Program-made: the position numbers and the translations under genes | The notes under the pieces: model-generated | The model's input: only the letters and a program-made list of their open reading frames with translations | Databases searched by the model: none | Told to the model about the DNA's origin: nothing | Origin: an uncultured Clostridia bacterium | Lineage (GTDB): Bacteria > Bacillota > Clostridia > Christensenellales > CAG-314 | Direction: 5' to 3' | Assembly: GCA_937915515.1 (NCBI GenBank) | Contig: CALGIK010000010.1 | Span: 1 to 15,824 of the forward strand | DNA: 15,824 nt | Shown here: positions 7,122-14,674 of the stretch, piece by piece | Layout of the letters: each line of letters opens with the position of its first letter | Numbering within the stretch: position 1 is the first letter of the stretch

Positions 7122-7742
7122 TTAAAGTTCTTCTATAATACTATGAGGGTTAATAAATTCGCCGTCACGCAGCATTTCAAAGTGCAAATGATCTCCTTCC
7201 AATAGTTCATCCGAAGCGGTGGTGCTTACGGTGCCTATCTTATCGCCAGCTTCCACATCCTGCCCTAAAACTACACACACTTCCTCTCCTAAACTGCAAT
7301 AGCGTGAAATCGTACCGTCTTCGTGCGTGATTTCAACGCAGTAACCCATACCGAAGTTGTTATTTACTGCAGTCACCGTGCCGTCATTAACCGCCACTAC
7401 TTCTGCGCCCGCTTGCGCTATAAAATCAATACCGTTATGGACACTGTATTCGTTTAATGTTTTCTTAAAAACAAGCACAAACTCGCTGTCGCGCGAATAA
7501 TCCATACCTATGGTATATCCCGCTACCGGCGCAATATACTTTTTTGTTTGAGGTTGGTTAGGAATTATCGGGTCATAAATGCCGGTGTCAGTACCGCCCT
7601 TAACGTCAGTTGGCACCGTTTTGTTTCCATTGATTATCATAACAATGGCGCATACAGCTATCGCGCATGCTATTATTATAACCAATGCCAGATTCTGTTT
7701 TAAAAAATTTGCAAATGAATTTGGTTTTTTAGTCTTTTCCAT
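7122..7742 (-). CDS. M23/LytM-fold protein, probable SpoIIQ
   Basis: SpoIIQ is a forespore membrane protein whose LytM domain meets SpoIIIAH across the septum during engulfment. I start at the second ATG (7742), because GGAGG lies 8 bases before it; the first ATG (7757) reads through that site. The 206-residue product has one N-terminal membrane helix (about 17-38), a Pro/Thr linker, and an M23 domain. Zinc-ligand motifs are intact: HNGID (His102, Asp106) and HLHFE (His185, His187). The catalytic His of the usual Y-x-H-L motif is replaced, since the sequence reads YCSL (Ser150). As I recall, SpoIIQ proteins often carry this degeneracy. A sigma-F-like promoter and nearby sporulation genes support SpoIIQ. 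A generic M23 endopeptidase remains the alternative. Confidence 0.75.
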   Translation of the reverse strand: MEKTKKPNSFANFLKQNLALVIIIACAIAVCAIVMIINGNKTVPTDVKGGTDTGIYDPIIPNQPQTKKYIAPVAGYTIGMDYSRDSEFVLVFKKTLNEYSVHNGIDFIAQAGAEVVAVNDGTVTAVNNNFGMGYCVEITHEDGTISRYCSLGEEVCVVLGQDVEAGDKIGTVSTTASDELLEGDHLHFEMLRDGEFINPHSIIEEL

Positions 7743-7768
7743 AGTTTTATCCTCCATTGTCGTTTAAA

Positions 7769-7796
7769 ATTTTTACCCTAAATGCATTTTTTAAAC
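7769..7796 (-). promoter_or_regulatory. Candidate sigma-F promoter of the SpoIIQ-like gene
   Basis: GTTTA (7792-7796) resembles the GYATA -35. After 14 bases comes GGTAAAAAT (7769-7777), a full match to the GGnnAnAnT -10 consensus of sigma-F as I recall it. spoIIQ is a classic sigma-F target. The spacer is slightly short and the -35 imperfect. Confidence 0.4.
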
Positions 7797-7805
7797 CATA
7801 AATAT

Positions 7806-8243
7806 TTAAAAAGCACCCACTATTATCGGACTGCCTACTTTTGCTTCATTTAAATAAGCGGCAATCTGAACGTTAATCAAAAACCCGTCTATGACTATTC
7901 CTCCTTTTATTAAAGGTGAATAGCCGTAGATACTGACTACGTCCAATGAATTTTCTCTAAACTTGACGTTTAACCGCAGTATTTTAATAATTTCTTCAGC
8001 ATCAGCTTTGACTGAAACAGTTATCGCACTATAATCTTTAGGCAAATTATGTAAAGAAGAATTATCGCAGAATACAATCATCCCCTCTCCCAATTTCTCG
8101 TAAGGAAGATGGGTATCAAAATTATATTTGTAATATATCTCCGTTTCACCCTTAATAACTTTATTAAGCTGTTTCGGACTGCCGCATAAAAATCCAATTA
8201 AAATCATATATGCCGCAAAAAAAATCAACCAATTGTTTTTCAT
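7806..8243 (-). CDS. Putative YwmB-like secreted or membrane-anchored protein
   Basis: The start is set at the ATG at 8243, giving 145 residues. The open frame extends to a TTG at 8279, but that codon lies within the T-run of the prs terminator. Residues about 4-21 form a hydrophobic signal or anchor. The C-terminal part reads YGYSPLI, later INVQIAAYLNE and VGSPIIVG. This resembles the end of the YwmB/DUF1779 family (pattern GYTPLI, NLQIAL, IGTPIIT), recalled and not searched. In B. subtilis ywmB lies close to spoIID and spoIIQ; here it sits just upstream of the SpoIIQ-like gene, 63 bases away, which supports the assignment. The protein is shorter than B. subtilis YwmB (about 240). The role of the family is not well defined. 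No Shine-Dalgarno site is visible. Confidence 0.5.
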   Translation of the reverse strand: MKNNWLIFFAAYMILIGFLCGSPKQLNKVIKGETEIYYKYNFDTHLPYEKLGEGMIVFCDNSSLHNLPKDYSAITVSVKADAEEIIKILRLNVKFRENSLDVVSIYGYSPLIKGGIVIDGFLINVQIAAYLNEAKVGSPIIVGAF

Positions 8244-8277
8244 AGGGTAATTGTTGACAATAAAGAAAAAATTAAAC

Positions 8278-8305
8278 AAAAAAAAGGACCGCTAATTTGC
8301 AGTCC
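8278..8305 (-). terminator. Rho-independent terminator of prs
   Basis: On the minus strand GGACTGC (8299-8305) pairs with GCGGTCC (8286-8292) around a 6-base loop and is followed by eight T (8278-8285). It separates prs from the YwmB-like gene, which must then have its own promoter or depend on read-through. Confidence 0.85.
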
Positions 8306-8322
8306 TAAGAAAAAAGGAATTG

Positions 8323-9216
8323 TTATTCAAATAAAGTTGATATGCTTGTGTAGGAATATATACGTGCGATTGCTTCGGCAAATATTTCGGATACCGTTAC
8401 TTCCTGAATTTTTTCGCATTTCTTTTCGGCGGGCTGTTCGATAGTATCAAGTATAACCACCTTTTTTATTGCGCTATTGTTTAATCTTTCGATTGCGGGT
8501 CCGCTTAATACACCGTGTGAACAACAAGCGTAAACTTCCTTTGCACCGTTTGCTTTTAAGGCGGCGGCGCCTTGCGTTATCGTACCGGCTGTATCTATCA
8601 TATCATCCAGCATCAGACAGATTTTGCCTTCGACATCGCCGATAATATTCATAACCTCCATGACGTTAGCTTTGGGACGGCGTTTATCAATAATTGCTAA
8701 AGGCGCATTAAATTTAGCTGCCATAGCACGGCTGCGGGCTACACTTGTCAATACGGGCATACCCAACAAGTTGTCGACGGGAATATCAAAAAATCCTTGC
8801 AGCTGTGTGCTATGTAAATCCATCGTCAACAGTCTGTCGGCACCTGCCGCTTCGAGCATATTTGCCACTAATTTGGCGGTAATAGGGTCACGTGCGCGGG
8901 CTTTTCGGTCTTGACGTGCGTAACCGAAATAAGGCATTACAACTGTAAGTCTGTTGCAGCTGGCTCGTTTTAATGCGTCAATCATAACAAGCAGTTCCAT
9001 CAAATTATCGTTAACGGGAGTGCTGGTGGATTGAATTACAAAAACATCGCATCCGCGTACTGTTTCTTTAATGTTTACGCATACTTCTCCGTCGGAAAAA
9101 CGCGTAACTTCGCAGTCGCCTAAAGGGATTTCCAATCTGTCGGCTATAGCTTTTGCGAGCTTAGGACAAGCGTTGCCGCAAAAGAGTTTTACTGTGCCGT
9201 GAGTCATATTTATCAT
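8323..9216 (-). CDS. prs: Ribose-phosphate pyrophosphokinase (PRPP synthetase) with an internal deletion
   Basis: The enzyme makes PRPP from ribose 5-phosphate and ATP for nucleotide, His and Trp synthesis. The 297-residue product matches the family: RFSDGE (39-44), [11 protein letters not shown] (95-105), [13 protein letters not shown] (132-144), the catalytic loop DKRRPKAN (177-184) and the ribose-phosphate loop DDMIDTAGT (204-212). The family is normally about 315 long. Against B. subtilis Prs, about 19 residues are missing between PVL (154-156) and VARSRAMAA (from 159). These include the SPDHGG pyrophosphate-binding loop and its strand. The frame is kept on both sides. The first ATG has GAGGT seven bases upstream. 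A strong promoter (9247-9275) and a terminator make it a single-gene unit. Whether it is active is doubtful. Confidence 0.93.
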   Translation of the reverse strand: MINMTHGTVKLFCGNACPKLAKAIADRLEIPLGDCEVTRFSDGEVCVNIKETVRGCDVFVIQSTSTPVNDNLMELLVMIDALKRASCNRLTVVMPYFGYARQDRKARARDPITAKLVANMLEAAGADRLLTMDLHSTQLQGFFDIPVDNLLGMPVLTSVARSRAMAAKFNAPLAIIDKRRPKANVMEVMNIIGDVEGKICLMLDDMIDTAGTITQGAAALKANGAKEVYACCSHGVLSGPAIERLNNSAIKKVVILDTIEQPAEKKCEKIQEVTVSEIFAEAIARIYSYTSISTLFE

Positions 9217-9246
9217 TAAACTACCTCGGTAAAAGACGTTAATTTA

Positions 9247-9275
9247 ATAATAGTATTTTATATATAATTAGTCAA
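9247..9275 (-). promoter_or_regulatory. Sigma-A promoter of prs
   Basis: TTGACT (9270-9275), 17 bases, TATTAT (9247-9252). The predicted start is near 9240, giving a leader of about 24 bases that includes the GAGGT ribosome site. Confidence 0.8.
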
Positions 9276-9364
9276 GCAAAACTCCGCTTTGACAAACGGT
9301 TTTTGTCTTTTTAACGCTTTGATTATTAAGTAAGGTATTATTAATAATTCTGAAAATAATATAA

Positions 9365-9562
9365 TCAAGAATTTATACCCAAACGATTTGGGCATTGACC
9401 TAAAACTTCACAAGGAGCTACATCGTAAATAATATCATTTTTGCCGTCGTCTAACTTGATACAATCGGCAAACATACAACTTGCTTTTCCGCAAGGCAGT
9501 TGTTTATTGTTTTTTAAATTTTCCACGTTTGTAGTATCGGCGTCTAAGGTTTTTTTATACAT
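9365..9562 (-). CDS. Small cysteine-rich hypothetical protein
   Basis: From the ATG at 9562 the product is 65 residues; the open frame reaches a TTG at 9592, but no ribosome site supports that. Five cysteines stand at 24, 29, 34, 51 and 57 (C-x4-C-x4-C, then C-x5-C). The spacing suggests metal or iron-sulfur binding rather than secreted disulfides, because there is no signal peptide; this is inference. The product is otherwise polar and acidic. It matches no zinc-ribbon or ferredoxin family I know. The gene diverges from rplI with 69 bases between starts, and its own promoter is not clear. It could be missed by automated annotation because of its length. Confidence 0.5.
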   Translation of the reverse strand: MYKKTLDADTTNVENLKNNKQLPCGKASCMFADCIKLDDGKNDIIYDVAPCEVLGQCPNRLGINS

Positions 9563-9585
9563 ATTTTCACAAATGTATGCCCTGC

Positions 9586-9614
9586 TTGACAAAAATTATG
9601 TTTTAAGATAAAAT
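9586..9614 (+). promoter_or_regulatory. Sigma-A promoter of rplI
   Basis: Consensus TTGACA (9586-9591), 17-base spacer, TAAAAT (9609-9614). The predicted start at about 9621 falls on the ribosome site AGAGG (9620-9624), so the leader would be only about 11 bases. Confidence 0.8.
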
Positions 9615-9631
9615 TATCAAGAGGTAAATAT

Positions 9632-10069
9632 ATGAGAGTTATATTACTTGCCGACGTAAAGGGTCAGGGCAAAAAAAATGATATTATTACTGTAAGCGAT
9701 GGTTACGCTAACAATTTTTTGATAAAAAAGGGATTTGCCGCACCCGCCACCGCAGAAGCCGTAAACAGGGCCGAAGCAGTCAAGGCAGCTCAAGCAAAGG
9801 AATGGGAGCAACAACGTCAAAAAGCGCTATCTGATGCTAAAGTTTTGAGCAGCGCAGCAGTCACCGTACCGGCTAACCACGGCGAAAAGGGTCGCATTTT
9901 TGGCAGTATAACCAGTAAGGAAATTGCCGAAGAGTTGATTAAACAAGGTTATAATGTGGACAAAAAAAATATCGTGCTTAAGGAGCCTATTAAACTTACA
10001 GGTACATATAAAATAACTATTAAACTGTTCCCCGAAATCAGCACTGAGGTTACAGTAAATATAGTGTAA
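9632..10069 (+). CDS. rplI: Large ribosomal subunit protein bL9
   Basis: bL9 binds 23S rRNA near the L1 stalk base and helps keep the reading frame. The 145-residue product has the conserved N-terminal domain: [17 protein letters not shown] at 1-17, then [14 protein letters not shown] at 23-36. A long connecting helix rich in Ala, Glu and Gln follows (about 42-72), and the C-terminal domain contains [16 protein letters not shown] (89-104). Length is normal for the family (about 148). AGAGG precedes the ATG. In many Firmicutes rplI lies between a DHH phosphoesterase gene and dnaB; here it stands alone with its own promoter and terminator. Confidence 0.97.
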   Translation: MRVILLADVKGQGKKNDIITVSDGYANNFLIKKGFAAPATAEAVNRAEAVKAAQAKEWEQQRQKALSDAKVLSSAAVTVPANHGEKGRIFGSITSKEIAEELIKQGYNVDKKNIVLKEPIKLTGTYKITIKLFPEISTEVTVNIV

Positions 10070-10085
10070 AGATGAACGTTTAAAG

Positions 10086-10111
10086 TGCCGTTAAATCAAC
10101 GGCATTTTTTT
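10086..10111 (+). terminator. Terminator of rplI
   Basis: TGCCGTT (10086-10092) pairs with AACGGCA (10098-10104) around a 5-base loop and is followed by a T-run to 10111. The stem covers the last codon and stop of the convergent membrane protein gene. Confidence 0.85.
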
Positions 10112-10857
10112 ACCGAATTTTTATTTAACAATGATTCTTCCTTGGCTAAAACGTTGTCCAGCGAAATTGTAAATCTGCCAAAAACGTAAAAAAATACAAA
10201 CAACGATATGCATACAAAAACCAATACTACATAAGGACTTAGACCGTTTTGGCAAATTTTAAGTTTAGAAATAAAAACAGGCTCTAAAAACGGATAAGGG
10301 TAATAAAGTTTTGTTCCGTCTGAAAGTATCTTAAAAGTACCGCACAATAAAGCTCTCAACAGCAAAATAGCTCCGTATAAAACAGGATAGGTAAGCCATT
10401 TTAAAGCACATTTTTTATTTAAGCCGCCATGGGGGCAAAGCATTACCCAATCTACAACTGCCATAAAAGGCATAAGCGCATGTATCAAAAAATTGTTTAC
10501 AAAGTAAAGAGGCGTCAGTCTTATCTCTAAGTTTTTGCCCATAACCACCATGGGAGCGACGACAAACCAAAATACCAAAAAAGTAATAAAAATATATAGT
10601 GTAACGGCAGTTTCGTAACAGTGATTGTTAGAAGCCGCTTTGCCGATAACGCCCTCTTTTTTTATTTGATGTGCTGTTTTAATAAGCAAAACGGCGAAGT
10701 TTACCGTCACAAACAAATTTGTTTGAAAGGTAAAGTAAAACACCTGCAAATATACATTGCCGTTTAAGGACGCATTTATTAAGTTTATAGTCAGAGCTGT
10801 TATCCCCAAAAACAATGCGGCAAACCGCCACAAGATTTGTATTTTCCTGCTTTGCAA
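10096..10857 (-). CDS. Pr6Pr-family multi-spanning membrane protein
   Basis: This 253-residue protein has about six or seven hydrophobic helices. Several features match the Pr6Pr (FAR-17a/AIG1-like) family of uncharacterised membrane proteins, recognised from pattern memory: FTFQTNLFV near residue 45, HALMPFMAVVDWVM at about 126-139, a WLTYPVLYG segment, and YYPYPFLEP later. The start is a TTG at 10857 with GAGGT eight bases upstream; no nearby ATG fits better. A TATAAT box lies about 20 bases upstream of that site, without a good -35. The C-terminal tail is Lys-rich and cytoplasmic. Substrate and role are unknown. It converges with rplI and overlaps its terminator. Confidence 0.65.
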   Translation of the reverse strand: MQSRKIQILWRFAALFLGITALTINLINASLNGNVYLQVFYFTFQTNLFVTVNFAVLLIKTAHQIKKEGVIGKAASNNHCYETAVTLYIFITFLVFWFVVAPMVVMGKNLEIRLTPLYFVNNFLIHALMPFMAVVDWVMLCPHGGLNKKCALKWLTYPVLYGAILLLRALLCGTFKILSDGTKLYYPYPFLEPVFISKLKICQNGLSPYVVLVFVCISLFVFFYVFGRFTISLDNVLAKEESLLNKNSVKKCR

Positions 10858-10985
10858 AACGCTTTACCTCATTTTATTATATAATCGGATTTTTAAAATA
10901 TCAGCATTATTCTAAAAAGAGTGATGTATATAAATAATTTGCTGTTTTTTTGTAATACTAACAAAAAGAACTTAAGGGGGGGAAT

Positions 10986-11471
10986 ATGACTTTTGATACT
11001 TCGAAAAATTTAATAAAAAGCTCCGCTATAATAGGCATTATAATTTCGGCAATAGTATTGATTGATAAAACCATTAATCTTATTTTTGTAGCAGGCAGCA
11101 ACAGAGTCTTTTTAATGCTGTTTTTAGTTTTAGGCTTTGCACTCTATATATGGATGCTCGTTAATTCGATTTCTGTTATTAGATTAATAAGCAGACCTCT
11201 AAACAGCTATTCCGAAAACGATTACATTAAAAATCCAAGGCTCGTCAGCACCACTGCAATTTTATATTTGGTTACGGCGGCAATTATCTTAACAGGATTT
11301 TTAATGAGTTTTGGTCTTGCTTACGAAAGAGGCAGAGCGTTTTTTATACTGTTAAACGTTTTAATGGTTATTGCTCTGGTAATTGCAGGTATCTTGGCTA
11401 TTGCCGGCAAAAACATTTATGAAGACGAAATAAGCCGTCAACGCTTAAAAAGAGAAAAGAAAAAAGCGTGA
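10986..11471 (+). CDS. Four-helix integral membrane protein of unknown function
   Basis: The 161-residue product has four hydrophobic segments at about 12-35, 40-66, 89-113 and 118-142, with a Lys/Arg-rich C-terminal tail (RQRLKREKKKA) that should be cytoplasmic. An unusually strong AAGGGGGG ribosome site precedes the ATG. It resembles the many small hypothetical membrane proteins of Clostridia; no defined family or catalytic residue is seen. It stands alone between the divergent Pr6Pr gene and a long terminator hairpin. Confidence 0.7.
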   Translation: MTFDTSKNLIKSSAIIGIIISAIVLIDKTINLIFVAGSNRVFLMLFLVLGFALYIWMLVNSISVIRLISRPLNSYSENDYIKNPRLVSTTAILYLVTAAIILTGFLMSFGLAYERGRAFFILLNVLMVIALVIAGILAIAGKNIYEDEISRQRLKREKKKA

Positions 11472-11491
11472 TAAAACAAAAAACAACAAGC

Positions 11492-11561
11492 CAGTCGATT
11501 TTTGAAATGCACTTAAAAGTTGGATACAACTAAGGTGCATTTCATTTTGACTGTCTTTTTT
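11492..11561 (+). terminator. Long composite hairpin with T-run after the membrane protein gene
   Basis: Three nested arms are seen: CAGTC/GACTG (11492-11496 with 11549-11553), GAAATGCAC/GTGCATTTC (11504-11512 with 11535-11543) and an inner GTTG/CAAC. Seven T follow (11555-11561). It is longer than an ordinary terminator, but position and T-run fit that role. Confidence 0.6.
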
Positions 11562-11562
11562 A

Positions 11563-11591
11563 TTGTGATTTTATTTTGTATGTGCTAAAAT
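11563..11591 (+). promoter_or_regulatory. Extended -10 promoter abutting the nrdG-type gene
   Basis: TTGTGA (11563-11568), 17 bases, TAAAAT (11586-11591) with a TGC extended -10 triplet. Six bases separate the -10 from the ATG at 11598, which predicts a leaderless transcript. It starts directly beyond the upstream terminator's T-run. Confidence 0.55.
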
Positions 11592-11597
11592 TACGTT

Positions 11598-12284
11598 ATG
11601 AAAATTTGCGGAATGGAAAAATCTTCTTTAGTAGACTATGACGGAAAAATCGCTGTTGTAGTATTTACGCCGGAATGTAATTTTGCCTGTCCTTTTTGCC
11701 AAAATTCTTCTTTATTAAAAAACGAAAATTTAACTCTAATAGAAGAAAAAGAAATTTTTGATTATCTGTTTAAACGAAGAAACTTAATCGATGCAGTGGT
11801 AATAAGCGGCGGCGAACCTACTTTACAGCCTGATTTGATAGAATTTATAAAAAAAGTAAAAAACCTTGATTATTTGGTTAAGCTTGACACAAACGGCAGT
11901 AATTTTGAGGTATTAAAAAATCTGGTTGAAAATAAATTGATAGATTATATAGCTATGGACATAAAAAACAGTATAAATAGCTATAACAAAACAGTATCGG
12001 CAAAAGCAGATATTGATGAAATTAAAAAAAGTGTGTCATATTTACTCACAGACAAATTAGACTATGAGTTTAGGACAACCTTGGTTAAGGAATTGCATTC
12101 TAAAAATGATATCATTGATATGTCAAAGTGGCTTATAGGCGCAAAACGGTTGTTTTTACAAAAATTTAAGGACTCCGAAAATTGCTTATTAAAAGGACTG
12201 AATGCTGTAGATATTTTAACGGCAAGAGAATATCAGAAGATATTGAAAACTACTGTGCAAAACGTATATTTACGAGGTTATTAA
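11598..12284 (+). CDS. Anaerobic ribonucleotide reductase activating protein, NrdG-type radical SAM enzyme
   Basis: The family uses a 4Fe-4S cluster and S-adenosylmethionine to install the glycyl radical on anaerobic class III ribonucleotide reductase. The 228-residue product has the radical-SAM cluster motif C-x3-C-x2-C (Cys27, Cys31, Cys34), the SGGEPT motif (70-75), LDTNGS, and YIAMDIKN. It matches the short activase type that begins with a SLVDYxGK segment. The usual Pro after DY is Asp here. No nrdD lies next to it, so the reductase must be elsewhere, and another glycyl-radical partner cannot be excluded. There is no ribosome site; the promoter -10 ends six bases before ATG. A terminator follows at 12283. 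Confidence 0.85.
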   Translation: MKICGMEKSSLVDYDGKIAVVVFTPECNFACPFCQNSSLLKNENLTLIEEKEIFDYLFKRRNLIDAVVISGGEPTLQPDLIEFIKKVKNLDYLVKLDTNGSNFEVLKNLVENKLIDYIAMDIKNSINSYNKTVSAKADIDEIKKSVSYLLTDKLDYEFRTTLVKELHSKNDIIDMSKWLIGAKRLFLQKFKDSENCLLKGLNAVDILTAREYQKILKTTVQNVYLRGY

Positions 12285-12315
12285 AAAGCCTATAAAAAAA
12301 TGTTTACAGGCTTTT
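12283..12315. terminator. Bidirectional terminator between convergent genes
   Basis: AAAAGCCT and AGGCTTTT arms, extended by TAAA/TTTA pairing, enclose a short A-rich loop. The stem begins right at the stop of the nrdG-type gene and lies 15 bases from the end of the convergent AraC-type gene. Confidence 0.6.
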
Positions 12316-12329
12316 AATATAATGTTTTA

Positions 12330-13178
12330 CTATTTTTTCCGCACGGGTATCCATACCTCATACTTCATGTTACTTTGGTCGCTGTTATAGTACACTTCAA
12401 TATCAGGCGCATCGGCATATTCGTAACCCGATGTCGGCAGCCACTCGGTAATGATACGCTGCTCTAACTGCTGAATTGACAGTCCCGTACCCTGTCCCGA
12501 AAAAATCGCCCATGTTGAAGCGGGTACTATGTATTCCTCAAAAGGAAACTCTGCGCTCTTAGTACTTACAGCAGCTATATAGTACGTCCAATCTTCGTTA
12601 GGACCGCATGCTGAAACGCCCAACACTCCTTTATTGGGAGTATCCATATAACCGCATAGTTTTTCTACCACGCCTTCTTTAATTGCTTTTTGCCACATTT
12701 TAGGTACTTCGACAAAATTCTTTTCCATATCCTTATAAAGCGGCATTTTTATCCCTATGATTTTGAATTGTTCTGTTCTTTTTAACTTATAATCCATATT
12801 GGTTGCTCCTTTTAATACTACTTTGAAACTTATCGGGGGATAGGCTTTTAATACTGTACCTTCTTTTCTTGCAGCGGAGGGTGCTACTTTGTGCACGTTT
12901 TTAAATGCTCTGTTAAAAGCGGTGGGGGAATCATAACCGTACTTGAAGGCGATATCAATTATCTTATCTTTTTTGTTTTGCAAATCGACGGCAGCTAACG
13001 CCATACGTCTTGTCCTTATGTATTCATAAAGCGTAACGCCCGCAATATAAGCAAACATCCGCTGAAAGTGAAACGAAGAGCAGCAAGCTATGCGCGCAAG
13101 TATGTTGCAGTCGATTTCTTCCGTTAGATGTTTTTCAATATAATCAATTGCCTTGTTTAAATTATCTACCCACTCCAT
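12330..13178 (-). CDS. AraC-family regulator with GyrI-like effector-binding domain
   Basis: The 282-residue protein joins an N-terminal AraC/XylS DNA-binding domain to a C-terminal GyrI-like ligand-binding domain, the layout of Rob-type regulators. Residues about 5-105 hold two helix-turn-helix units, with RIACCSSFHFQRMFAYIAG (29-47) and IIDIAFKYGYDSPTAFNRAFK (73-93). The second domain (about 128-280) contains FKIIGIKMP near its start and YEVWIPVRKK at the end, both typical of the SOUL/GyrI fold that binds small hydrophobic or cationic compounds. A multidrug or stress regulator is likely, but the targets are not visible. A TATAAT box at 13199-13204 predicts a leader of about 14 bases with only a weak GGA site. 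Confidence 0.88.
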   Translation of the reverse strand: MEWVDNLNKAIDYIEKHLTEEIDCNILARIACCSSFHFQRMFAYIAGVTLYEYIRTRRMALAAVDLQNKKDKIIDIAFKYGYDSPTAFNRAFKNVHKVAPSAARKEGTVLKAYPPISFKVVLKGATNMDYKLKRTEQFKIIGIKMPLYKDMEKNFVEVPKMWQKAIKEGVVEKLCGYMDTPNKGVLGVSACGPNEDWTYYIAAVSTKSAEFPFEEYIVPASTWAIFSGQGTGLSIQQLEQRIITEWLPTSGYEYADAPDIEVYYNSDQSNMKYEVWIPVRKK

Positions 13179-13327
13179 ATCCGATAAATTACGCCTTTAT
13201 TATAAAAGATAAACTAAATAAAATCCTCTCTTAATTTGCACATTTTAGATAGGTGTTATTTTTAAGCAAAATGTGTATAAAACATTATATCATAAATTTT
13301 AAGATGAACGAGAGGTTTTTGTGCAAT

Positions 13328-13347
13328 AAAAAAGCACTATAAGTGCT
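13328..13347 (-). terminator. Terminator of the HAD-glycosyltransferase unit
   Basis: On the minus strand AGCACT (13342-13347) pairs with AGTGCT (13333-13338) around a 3-base loop, then a T-run follows (down to 13328), about 20 bases beyond the glycosyltransferase stop. Confidence 0.65.
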
Positions 13348-13367
13348 CTCTATCAATATTTTATTAT

Positions 13368-14651
13368 TTATACTTCGTTTAACGTCCCTTCAAAATCCAC
13401 CCTTTCAACCTGTTGCCATTGACTCACGTCTACAAACAGTCCCCGCACATACGCAACGGCATAAAGGATAAAAAAGAAGGGATTTAAAATAGTAATGATA
13501 AACGTTTCGATAAAAGACAATTTTAGGTTTTTGCCGTCGGCAATTAAAACTATTGCGGTATACAACACCATAGGGACATACAAAATCAATAGTGTGAGTA
13601 ATAAGCCGTTAAAAGCTATTTGCCAATTGCCGCCCTTACTCAGCATGATAACCAAAAACACGGCATTTGTAAGTGCGTTTAAAATGCCTGCAATTAAATA
13701 CGCTAAAAAGGGCCAGAGTCCGTACAAAAAATCAAAATTTTTGACCTTGATTTTGCCGCTCCCCCAAGTATCTTTTTCTATCTTAGAGCGGTACAGCTTA
13801 TTTGTCTGCTGATAGCCGTTTAGCCAGCGCATCAAGCGATTGCATGTAACTTTAAAGGTGGTCGCTTCCTCAGTGTAATTTTGCGCATAACGATAATACA
13901 TTGTTGTATATCCGCGTAATATACTGTCGGCAGTAAGCTCGAAATCTTCCGTCATTGTGCGATAAGGCCAACCGTTTAACTCTTTGATGACGTCTTTAGT
14001 GACTGTCATCCCTGTGCCGCAAAGCGAACAAGCAATTCCGTGCTTAGTGCGGTAAGCATTGCCGAAGTCGTCAACGTAAGTATAAGACAAACCGCTGCAG
14101 GTACTAAAAAATGTATTGGCTTTTAAAGATTTGCTGAGTCTGTTTTTGATAAGTTTTTTTGACACGATAATTTGTTTGCCGCTCATTAACGCATTATTCA
14201 TTTCCTCAACAAAATTGGCTTTTAAAATATTATCGGCATCTATGATAATGTAAGCATCATAATAATCGGGATTTGCGCTGAGTATTTTTTTTAAGCAGCT
14301 GTCTAATGCTTCGCCTTTGCAAGTTTGCTCCGTCTCTACATGCAAATTTGTATTTTGGTAATTTTTTACAATTTCTACCGTAGGGTCAACAAAGTCGCTT
14401 ACTATTACAAAGGTATCAAAAAAGTTTTTGTCGTATGTTTGTTTTGCGATACTGTCCAGTAGTGACGGCACAACGGCGCTGTCGTAACGGGCAGGAATAA
14501 TCAGAGCAAATCGGTTTTTTTTGCTGTTGACTAAATGTCTTTGCTTTTTAAAAGCATAAACCCAATAATAAATACGCGGCAAGTATAAAATAAAAAGACC
14601 TGAACAAACCCATAAAAAAATATTATTAAAAGATTCAATGAAACTTCCCAT
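13368..14651 (-). CDS. Membrane-bound family 2 glycosyltransferase, processive type
   Basis: The enzyme should add sugars from a nucleotide sugar to a growing polysaccharide at the inner face of the membrane. The 427-residue protein has one N-terminal membrane helix (about 9-29) and a GT-A catalytic domain (47-280). Three or four helices follow (about 308-405). Catalytic motifs of processive GT2 enzymes are visible: DAD (138-140) for nucleotide and metal, TED (234-236) as base, and RLMRW (272-276), the Q/R-x-x-R-W type motif. A strong AAGGAGA site precedes the ATG. It starts 23 bases after the HAD gene on the same strand, so the two are co-transcribed. The polymer cannot be told from the sequence; the fold is shared with poly-N-acetylglucosamine, hyaluronan and cellulose synthases. 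Confidence 0.9.
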   Translation of the reverse strand: MGSFIESFNNIFLWVCSGLFILYLPRIYYWVYAFKKQRHLVNSKKNRFALIIPARYDSAVVPSLLDSIAKQTYDKNFFDTFVIVSDFVDPTVEIVKNYQNTNLHVETEQTCKGEALDSCLKKILSANPDYYDAYIIIDADNILKANFVEEMNNALMSGKQIIVSKKLIKNRLSKSLKANTFFSTCSGLSYTYVDDFGNAYRTKHGIACSLCGTGMTVTKDVIKELNGWPYRTMTEDFELTADSILRGYTTMYYRYAQNYTEEATTFKVTCNRLMRWLNGYQQTNKLYRSKIEKDTWGSGKIKVKNFDFLYGLWPFLAYLIAGILNALTNAVFLVIMLSKGGNWQIAFNGLLLTLLILYVPMVLYTAIVLIADGKNLKLSFIETFIITILNPFFFILYAVAYVRGLFVDVSQWQQVERVDFEGTLNEV

Positions 14652-14674
14652 ATCTTCTCCTTTATCTTTTGCTG

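Noticed and set aside
7743..7757. First ATG of the SpoIIQ-like gene
   Set aside because: The GGAGG ribosome site for the second ATG lies inside these codons, and the first ATG has no site of its own.
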